Source: Actinomycetes bacterium (lineage in GTDB: Bacteria; Actinomycetota; Acidimicrobiia; Acidimicrobiales; Palsa-688). Taken from it: 13,931 nt of DNA. The position numbers and the translations under genes were made by a program. The stretch covers positions 1 through 13,931 of the forward strand of contig JAKAWM010000021.1 in assembly GCA_021827285.1 (NCBI GenBank), read 5' to 3'. Below, piece by piece: positions 5,913-11,613 of the stretch; position 1 is the first letter of the stretch, and each line of letters begins with the position of its first letter. The notes below the pieces were generated by a model, which did not search any database, was not told the DNA's origin, and was given only the letters and a program-made list of their open reading frames with translations.

Positions 5913-7937
5913 TTACCTCCGTGGTGGCTTCGGGTTGGGGCGCGCCAGCGGCGATATCTCCTCCGCCCTCTGGGCCAGTTTGACGGTCGGCGGCAGCAGG
6001 GCCCGCTCGCGTTTGCCCCGGCTCTTCGGTACCCCTGTGATGGCGAGGAGCTCAGAACCGTCAATGATCTCGCGGTCCAGTAGGAGATCGGTGACCCGGT
6101 CAAGGGTGTCTCGGTGGTCGCTGAGCAGCTGGGTTGCCCTGGTCTCCGCCTCGCGCAGTAGGCCGGCCACCTCTTGGTCGATGGACCGTTGTGTCTCTTC
6201 GGCATACGGGCGACCGGCGAAGGGGTTGTCGCGAGTTGGCCCTTCCGGCCCGTAGCCGATGGGACCGACCTCGCTGGACAGCCCCCACTCCCGGACCATA
6301 CGCGTGGCGAGGTCGGTGGCACCGGCCAGGTCGTTGGACGCACCCGTGGAGGGCTCCCCGAGGACGAGGACTTCGGCCGCCCGGCCACCGAGGCGGACGG
6401 CCAGCGAATCCGTCAAGTAGCTCTTGGAGTAGAGGTGGCGCTCGGACACCGGCAGTTGCTCGGTGACCCCAAGCGCAGCGCCTCGGGGCAGGATCGTGAC
6501 CTTGGTCACGGGGTCGGCGTGCTCGGAGAAGACAGCGACGAGGGCGTGGCCCGCTTCGTGGACGGCGACGGAGCGCTTCTCCTCGGGCAGCAAGGCGTTC
6601 GAAGTATCGCGCCGGCCAATGAGGAGGCGGTCCCGAGCCATGTCGAAGTCGATGGCAGTGATGACAGCGCGGCGGGCGCGCACGGCGTTGATGGCCGCCT
6701 CGTTCACTAGGTTGGCGAGGTCAGCCCCAGAGAACCCAGGCGTGCCTCGGGACACGGCATCCAGATCGACATCGGGGCCGAACTTCTTGCCCCGCCCGTG
6801 GATGGCGAGGATGGCTGTGCGTTCGGACTGGTTGGGGAGGGGGATCTCCACCGTCCGGTCGAAACGCCCGGGGCGCAGTAGCGCCGTGTCGAGGATCTCG
6901 GCCCTGTTGGTGGCCGCCATGACGACCACGCTGGCTCCCGGCTCGAACCCGTCCATGTCAGACAACAACTGGTTGAGCGTCTGCTCGCGCTCGTCGTTCG
7001 ACCCGAACCCGCCGGGGCCGCGCCGGCCCCCGATGGCGTCGATCTCGTCGATGAAGATGATGGCCGGGGAACGCTTGCGGGCATCGGTGAAAAGGTCCCG
7101 CACTCTCGATGCGCCGACGCCGACGAACATCTCGACGAAGCTCGACCCGGACAAGGCGAAGAAAGGCACGCCCGCCTCGCCAGCCACAGCCCTGGCCAGG
7201 AGAGTTTTGCCGGTGCCGGGAGGGCCCACCATCAGCACGCCTTTGGGCCCGACCGCGCCAGCGGCCGCGTAGCGTTGGGGATGCTTGAGGAAGTCCACCA
7301 CCTCCATCACTTCGGCTTTGGAGCCCTCGTAGCCGGCAATGTCCGCGAACCGCGTGGTGGGCCTCTCCTCGTCGTACACCTTGGCCTTTGAGCGCCCGAT
7401 GCCCATGATCCCGCCGAGCCCACCGCCAAGCTGCTTGCGGGCGCGGCGAGCGAACCAAACGAACGCACCGATCATGAGACCGATCAGGAGCAGCGGTTCG
7501 AGCAGGTTGAACACCGAGGTCGTGGTGGCGCTGGTACCCGTCACCTGCACCTTGTGGGCAAGCAGGAGCGGGCCGAGCGCGGTGTCGTCCAAGGCGGCGG
7601 GGATTTGCGAGGTGTAGGCGATGCCACTGTCAAGCTTGCCGCTAACAGCACCAGCAGGGTTGACCGTGGCGGTAGATACCTTGTTCGCGACCACCTCGTT
7701 GACGAACCCGGTGTAGGTGAAGTTTTGCGTCGGGGCCGCTTTGTTCGCGGTGGCAAACAGCACGAGAGCGGCGATGACCACGGCGAACGCCATGACCAAA
7801 TAGCGCCACCGCTGTAACGGGGGTGGAGCAGGCACCGGCGCCCGGCCGTTCGGCAGCCGGTCCCGTGCCGGGCCTGTCTGCTGCCCGTTCGAGCGGTGCC
7901 GCGTGCCCCCCGGGGCACCGATAGTGGATATCCTCAA
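5913..7937 (-). CDS. ftsH: ATP-dependent zinc metalloprotease FtsH
   Basis: FtsH is a membrane-anchored AAA+ protease that extracts and degrades membrane and short-lived cytosolic proteins as a hexamer. All hallmarks are visible in the 674 residues. Two membrane segments (about 47-64 and 146-163) flank a short periplasmic/extracytoplasmic domain. Walker A is GPPGTGKT (238-245), the pore motif FVGVGA (271-276) and Walker B IIFIDEID (293-300). The second region of homology is ATNRAEILDTALLRPGRFDR (342-361). Zinc is bound by HEAGH (460-464) with a third acidic ligand likely D536. Length and order match the family. The start is uncertain: TTG at 7937 has GGAGG about 12 bases upstream, a long spacing, and an in-frame GTG near residue 35 is an alternative that would still precede the first membrane segment. 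ppk2 lies 159 bp upstream in the same direction. Confidence 0.97.
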   Translation of the reverse strand: MRISTIGAPGGTRHRSNGQQTGPARDRLPNGRAPVPAPPPLQRWRYLVMAFAVVIAALVLFATANKAAPTQNFTYTGFVNEVVANKVSTATVNPAGAVSGKLDSGIAYTSQIPAALDDTALGPLLLAHKVQVTGTSATTTSVFNLLEPLLLIGLMIGAFVWFARRARKQLGGGLGGIMGIGRSKAKVYDEERPTTRFADIAGYEGSKAEVMEVVDFLKHPQRYAAAGAVGPKGVLMVGPPGTGKTLLARAVAGEAGVPFFALSGSSFVEMFVGVGASRVRDLFTDARKRSPAIIFIDEIDAIGGRRGPGGFGSNDEREQTLNQLLSDMDGFEPGASVVVMAATNRAEILDTALLRPGRFDRTVEIPLPNQSERTAILAIHGRGKKFGPDVDLDAVSRGTPGFSGADLANLVNEAAINAVRARRAVITAIDFDMARDRLLIGRRDTSNALLPEEKRSVAVHEAGHALVAVFSEHADPVTKVTILPRGAALGVTEQLPVSERHLYSKSYLTDSLAVRLGGRAAEVLVLGEPSTGASNDLAGATDLATRMVREWGLSSEVGPIGYGPEGPTRDNPFAGRPYAEETQRSIDQEVAGLLREAETRATQLLSDHRDTLDRVTDLLLDREIIDGSELLAITGVPKSRGKRERALLPPTVKLAQRAEEISPLARPNPKPPRR

Positions 7938-8096
7938 CGGTTGATCTCGCCTCCAGGGGTGGGCAAAGGAAGTTGAACGCCCCCTGCAGGGACCAGGCCG
8001 AAGGTGGGGTTCAGCCTACTGCTGTTTGACGAGCTCGCGAGCCAGTGACAGGCCACGCCCGGGCAATCCCTCCGCCCCGGCACACCGCAGCGCGCT
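7938..8096. other. Spacer between ppk2 and ftsH
   Basis: About 160 bp contain two perfect ten-base palindromes, CCCTGCAGGG (7982-7991) and GCTCGCGAGC (8033-8042), and the GGAGG ribosome site proposed for ftsH. TAGGCT near 8015 could be a -10 box on the minus strand but has no convincing partner. Palindromes here could be operators for ftsH or chance. Confidence 0.35.
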
Positions 8097-9002
8097 TCAC
8101 TCGGCCAATAGTTCTATCTTGGCCCGGGCCAGGGCCTCAGTGTCGTGCGGGGCAACCTGCGGGAGCGGTAGGTCCATCTCGTCGATGGCGTGGACCACGA
8201 TGCCGCCCACCAGGGCCCGCAGGTTGTACTTGTGGTCAGCCGGCACCACGTACCATGGCGCCCAGGTGGTGGAGGTGGCCGTGAGCGCCTCTTCGTACGC
8301 CGTCATGTAGTCGTCCCAGTGACCGCGTTCGGCCAGGTCGGCGGCTGAGAACTTCCAGTACTTGGCCGGGTCGTCCAAACGTTCGAGGAACCGCCTCTTC
8401 TGTTCATCCTTGGAGACGTGCAGGAAGATCTTCACCACCCGGGTGCCGCTGCGGTGGAGGTGGAGCTCGAAGGCGTTTATATCCTCGTAACGGTCCCGCC
8501 AGACGCTTTTCGCCGGCCTTTTGCCCGGGACCGGTCCTCCACGGGCCAGCAGCTCAGGGTGCACCCGGACCACGAGTACTTCCTCGTAGTAGGAGCGGTT
8601 GAAAATGCCGATCCGCCCGCGTCCGGGCAGCGCTTTGGCGGCCGGCCACAAGAAGTCATGACTGAGCTCGTCGGCGGAGGGCTGCTTGAAGGCGGTGACC
8701 TCGCAGCCCTGGGGGTTCACCCCCGACATGACGTGCTTTATGGTCCCGTCCTTGCCCGCGGCGTCCATGGCCTGAAGCACTACCAGCAGGGCGCGGGTGC
8801 CGTTGGCCCACAGCCGCTCCTGGGCTGCCGCCAGCTCCTCGACGAAGGACTGCAGGTCCTCCTCGGCCATCTCCTTGCGCTTTTTTGCCTTGGTGGCCCC
8901 GAGCCAGTTGAGCTTCGTGGACTCGGTGCTGCGGGCGTGGAGGGCGGCCGGCATACCGGGGCGGACCACCAGCTCCCTCATGGTGGGCTTGTCAAGTTTC
9001 AT
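8097..9002 (-). CDS. ppk2: Polyphosphate:nucleotide phosphotransferase, PPK2 family
   Basis: PPK2 enzymes transfer phosphate between polyphosphate and nucleotides. The 301-residue protein has the one-domain layout. The P-loop is MDAAGKDGT (79-87), the Walker B region IGIFNRSYYEEVLVVRVHPE (131-150), the lid region KIFLHVSKDEQKRRFLERLD (191-210) and the closing motif WAPWYVVPADHKYN (247-260). LQAMDAAGKDGTI and NRSYYEEVLV resemble class III enzymes, which can phosphorylate AMP and ADP, but class assignment by eye is only likely. The ATG at 9002 is chosen over an in-frame upstream start at 9062, which would add 20 Arg-rich residues and run into the promoter region of the divergent gene. GAGGAG lies about 11 bases upstream. 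No membrane segment; cytoplasmic. Confidence 0.95.
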   Translation of the reverse strand: MKLDKPTMRELVVRPGMPAALHARSTESTKLNWLGATKAKKRKEMAEEDLQSFVEELAAAQERLWANGTRALLVVLQAMDAAGKDGTIKHVMSGVNPQGCEVTAFKQPSADELSHDFLWPAAKALPGRGRIGIFNRSYYEEVLVVRVHPELLARGGPVPGKRPAKSVWRDRYEDINAFELHLHRSGTRVVKIFLHVSKDEQKRRFLERLDDPAKYWKFSAADLAERGHWDDYMTAYEEALTATSTTWAPWYVVPADHKYNLRALVGGIVVHAIDEMDLPLPQVAPHDTEALARAKIELLAE

Positions 9003-9080
9003 GTCCGAGCCTACTCCTCGCCGGCGCCATCTTCCCCGTTGGTGGTATGGCTCGGCCGTCACACCGCTCTGGCAGAGTTC
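9003..9080. promoter_or_regulatory. Short divergent promoter region between ppk2 and the ComF-like gene
   Basis: Only 78 bp separate the chosen starts of two divergent genes, so promoters for both must overlap here or lie inside the coding ends. No clear -10/-35 pair was recognised. The call rests on gene layout alone. Confidence 0.35.
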
Positions 9081-9773
9081 ATGGCCGTGGCAAGCAATCT
9101 CTCTCCAACGAGGTCATGGCGCAGGACCTGCGCTGCTTGCGGGCAACGCGCCACCGGGCTGCAGGCCGGAGGGGCTTGCCCAAATCGTTGGTGCAGCCGC
9201 AGAGGCCGCCCGCTCCAGGCTGTTTTCGCTGTGGGCGCCTACGAAGGTGCTCTCCGGCGGGCCATCGTTTCGTACAAGTACGGCGGCGAGCGGCGCTGGG
9301 CCGAGGTTTTTGCCCGGATGCTGGTGGGCTTCCTCGCCCGGCATGCCGGTTGGTTCGAGGAGTACACCGTCCTTTGCCCGGTACCCTCCTACCGCGGTGC
9401 GGGCGCCCGGCGCTCTTGGGGGCCGGTGGAGACCTTCTGCTCCGAGGTGCCTCGCCTGGCCTGCGGGCTCTGGCCGGTCGAGGCTCTGGTCACCAAGGTG
9501 GCTGAAACCGGGCCGGTGACCGGCCGCAACGGGCCGGCGCGCCGGGAGATGGCCGCCCGGTCGGTGCGCCCCGCCCTGCTGGTCCCCCGGCCGCAGTTGG
9601 TAAGCGGCGCCCGGATCTTGCTCGTTGACGACGTGTGCAGTTCGGGTGCGACCCTGCTGGCTGTGGCCCGCGCCTTGAAGCTCGCCGGTGCAGACGAAGT
9701 AGCCGCGCTCGTCCTGGCCAGGGCACGCTGGCGAGGGGGCCCGCTCTCGGAGGACCAGTCGCCCACCACCTAA
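9081..9773 (+). CDS. ComF-like phosphoribosyltransferase-domain protein
   Basis: The 230-residue protein matches the ComF family: a four-cysteine zinc-binding N-terminus (CAAC at 17-20 and CPNRWC at 33-38), the YKYGGERRW segment (65-73), a CPVPSYRGAGARRSW stretch (99-113) and the PRPP-binding motif ILLVDDVCSSGAT (179-191). ComF proteins help DNA uptake during natural transformation in some bacteria, but the family is widespread and its substrate is unknown. The start is uncertain. ATG at 9081 has only a weak GGCAGAG before it, and a GTG two codons later is possible. The frame is open far upstream, but that part lies opposite ppk2 and is a shadow. The stop is four bases before the start of the BFN-domain gene, so the two are translationally linked. 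Confidence 0.85.
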   Translation: MAVASNLSPTRSWRRTCAACGQRATGLQAGGACPNRWCSRRGRPLQAVFAVGAYEGALRRAIVSYKYGGERRWAEVFARMLVGFLARHAGWFEEYTVLCPVPSYRGAGARRSWGPVETFCSEVPRLACGLWPVEALVTKVAETGPVTGRNGPARREMAARSVRPALLVPRPQLVSGARILLVDDVCSSGATLLAVARALKLAGADEVAALVLARARWRGGPLSEDQSPTT

Positions 9774-9777
9774 TGTC

Positions 9778-10239
9778 GTGACAGTGCCAGCCCCCGACGA
9801 GCTTGTCGAACTAACAGTCAGCGAGGTGCGACCAGCCGTTTCGCTTCGGCCCGGCCAAGAGGCGGGCATGGTGGTACTGGCCGAGACCTCCCCGCCGTTC
9901 CGGGCTCTTCGCATGTACATTGGCCAGCCCGAAGCCCGGGCCATCCAGGCAGGGTGGTGGGGCTCCCTCCCCCCCCGCCCTTCGACCTGGGACTTGTTCC
10001 TATCAACCCTAGAGGCCCTAGGCGCCCGCCTGGACCGGGCGGTCATATCTCGAGCCGAGGAAGGGCGTCACTTCTTCGCCGACCTGGAATTGTCCCAGGG
10101 GGACGTGCACTCTTCGGTCCCCTGCCGGCCGTCCGATGCCATTGCCCTGGCCGTCCGCCTACCGGCGCAGCCGCTTTATGCCACCGAGGAGGTGATGGCC
10201 GCCGCGGGCGAGCCTCCCCCGCCCGAACCGCCCGCGTGA
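9778..10239 (+). CDS. Bifunctional nuclease (BFN/DUF151) domain protein
   Basis: The 153-residue protein is recognisable by VVLAETSPPFRALRMYIGQPEA (residues 32-53), the central DLFLSTLEALGARLDRAVISR, and the hallmark CRPSDAIALAVRLPAQPLY (116-134). Plant members of this family have nuclease activity on RNA and DNA; in bacteria the role is mostly unproven. GTG at 9778 is used; a second in-frame GTG at 9784 is equally possible since neither has a clear ribosome site. The gene starts four bases after the ComF-like stop and probably relies on coupling. The C-terminus ends in a Pro-rich EPPPPEPPA. It converges with the LCP gene, with 14 bp between stops. Confidence 0.88.
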   Translation: MTVPAPDELVELTVSEVRPAVSLRPGQEAGMVVLAETSPPFRALRMYIGQPEARAIQAGWWGSLPPRPSTWDLFLSTLEALGARLDRAVISRAEEGRHFFADLELSQGDVHSSVPCRPSDAIALAVRLPAQPLYATEEVMAAAGEPPPPEPPA

Positions 10240-10244
10240 AGGCG

Positions 10245-10267
10245 GGTGCCGACCTAAAGCGGGCACC
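10245..10267. terminator. Possible hairpin between convergent BFN and LCP genes
   Basis: GGTGCC (10245-10250) and GGCACC (10262-10267) can pair across an 11-base loop that includes the LCP stop codon. No T-run follows on either strand, so terminator activity is weakly supported. Confidence 0.22.
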
Positions 10268-11540
10268 TCTCGGGCACTTGCCCCGGCTGTAACCCCGGGG
10301 GCACGTACTCACCCTGGTAGTACGAAGAGGAGTCTGGCGAGACGGGCGGAGCCGAGGTTGCCACCGTGAGCTCGGCCGGCGCCGGGCGAGCGGCGGCGGC
10401 GGTAACTTCGGGCGACAAGAAGGGGACCGGCGCCGACGCGTTCGCCTTGGGAGCAGCAGGGAGCCCGTAGCCCAGGAATTGCCTCACCATCTGCTGGTCA
10501 GCGCTCGGTACCGGGTCGAGGGCGCCCGGTACCGAAACCGAGTTCACCGCCGGGTAGGTCCAGTCGGGGATGGCGGACGCGTGGACGTGGCGCATGGCCA
10601 CCGCCAGGCGGAGCATGAGCGAGTTGGAAAACCCGCTGTCCACCGTGAGGCTGCCGGTGATGCCGGCCAAGATGCTGTTCAGGGCCACCGGGTTGGTCGG
10701 GGCGACGTGCTCGGCCTTCCTGATGGCCAGCTTCACGAAGTCTTGCTGGCGCTGGATCCGGGCCAGGTCGCTCTCAGGCACCAGCTGGTACTGCCAGCTC
10801 CCGTTCAGGTAGTACTGGTACTCGCGGGAACGGACAAAGCCGAGCGCCTGGCTCCCCTTCAACAGGAAGCACCCGGCTCGGGGCACGGTGAGGCCGGACC
10901 ACAGGTCCCGGGCCGGCGTGGGGAAGTACTGGTAGACCCCTCCAAGGGAGTCCGCGATCTGGGTGAACGTGTAGAAGTTGACCACCATGAAATGGTTGAC
11001 CTGGATCCCCAAATCCTGCTCTATCACTTGCACGAGGAGGTCCGGCCCGCTGTCAAAAGCGGCGTTGATGCGAGTGGTCCCCATACCCGGTATCGGGACG
11101 AGCAGGTCTCGAGGTATGGAAAGCAACGCCACGGAGGCAGTCGCGGGGACCACCCGGATGAGCATTATGGTGTCCGAACGGTGCCCGCTGACCTGCTGCG
11201 CGTTGCCAAAGGCGGCCTGGGCGCCCTTGCCCAGGTCCCGGGTGTCGCTCCCCACGGCCAGGATGGTGAGCGGGCCTCCCGTGGGCTGGACGAGGCCAGC
11301 CACCTTGATCCGGTTGATCTGGCCCAGCCGCCACTCGACGTACCCGAAAGCCGATACCCCCAGCGCCAGGAGTGCTAGCACCAAGACGTTGGCTGTGATC
11401 AGTACTCGCCGTGGCCAGCGCTTGGGGGAGCGGCCCGAGAGCGACCGGAGGCGGTCTTCGGCGCGGTGGCCCCGGGCGGGCGGCCCGGCGTCAGGCGCGG
11501 CGGCCGGCCGGCCGCCGCGAAGGGCGGTATCAGCAGGCAT
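10254..11540 (-). CDS. LytR-CpsA-Psr (LCP) family cell-wall ligase
   Basis: LCP proteins attach glycopolymers such as arabinogalactan or teichoic acid from lipid carriers onto peptidoglycan, outside the membrane. The 428-residue protein has a cytoplasmic Arg/Pro-rich N-terminus, one membrane helix (about 46-66) and an LCP domain at 90-240. Its motifs are LAVGSDTRDL (94-103), RSDTIMLIRV (121-130), SIPRDLLVPIPG (141-152), TRINAAFDSG (156-165) and GSQALGFVRSREY (229-241), including the Arg and Asp residues that hold the lipid pyrophosphate in the family. A Pro/Ala/Ser-rich tail follows and ends in ERCPL, with a cysteine three residues from the end. The ATG at 11540 has AGGA only two bases before it, but no better start precedes the helix. 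It lies 73 bp after valS, with two hairpins between. Confidence 0.93.
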   Translation of the reverse strand: MPADTALRGGRPAAAPDAGPPARGHRAEDRLRSLSGRSPKRWPRRVLITANVLVLALLALGVSAFGYVEWRLGQINRIKVAGLVQPTGGPLTILAVGSDTRDLGKGAQAAFGNAQQVSGHRSDTIMLIRVVPATASVALLSIPRDLLVPIPGMGTTRINAAFDSGPDLLVQVIEQDLGIQVNHFMVVNFYTFTQIADSLGGVYQYFPTPARDLWSGLTVPRAGCFLLKGSQALGFVRSREYQYYLNGSWQYQLVPESDLARIQRQQDFVKLAIRKAEHVAPTNPVALNSILAGITGSLTVDSGFSNSLMLRLAVAMRHVHASAIPDWTYPAVNSVSVPGALDPVPSADQQMVRQFLGYGLPAAPKANASAPVPFLSPEVTAAAARPAPAELTVATSAPPVSPDSSSYYQGEYVPPGLQPGQVPERCPL

Positions 11541-11583
11541 GATCCTCTGATGGTAGGCGCGCCTGGGTGCAATGTCGGGCCAT

Positions 11584-11611
11584 CCTCCTTAGGGAGGGGC
11601 CCCCACGGGGC
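11584..11611 (-). terminator. Two adjacent GC-rich hairpins after valS
   Basis: On the minus strand GCCCC-GTG-GGGGC (11599-11611) starts two bases after the valS stop codon and is followed by CCTCC-CTAA-GGAGG (11584-11597). Both stems are perfect. There is no T-run, which is common for actinobacterial terminators. They could terminate valS transcripts before the LCP gene or partly block read-through. Confidence 0.4.
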
Positions 11612-11613
11612 GC

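Noticed and set aside
6463..7272. 269-codon plus-strand frame opposite ftsH
   Set aside because: It is antisense to the AAA+ core of FtsH and is explained by codon bias of that gene.
7982..8042. Two ten-base palindromes upstream of ftsH as operators
   Set aside because: They are unrelated in sequence, and restriction-site-like palindromes of this length are common in GC-rich DNA; noted in the spacer entry only.
8418..9080. Long N-terminal extension of the ComF-like reading frame
   Set aside because: It lies opposite the PPK2 gene, has no family similarity, and the zinc-binding start of ComF begins only after 9081. It is a shadow of ppk2 in GC-rich DNA.
10479..11378. 299-codon plus-strand frame opposite the LCP gene
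   Set aside because: LCP motifs on the minus strand explain the open frame.
11530..11583. 17-codon reading frame (MARHCTQARLPSEDHAC) overlapping the LCP start
   Set aside because: GGAGG touches the ATG directly with no spacing, and the sequence shows no constraint that can be judged by eye. Translational coupling cannot be excluded.
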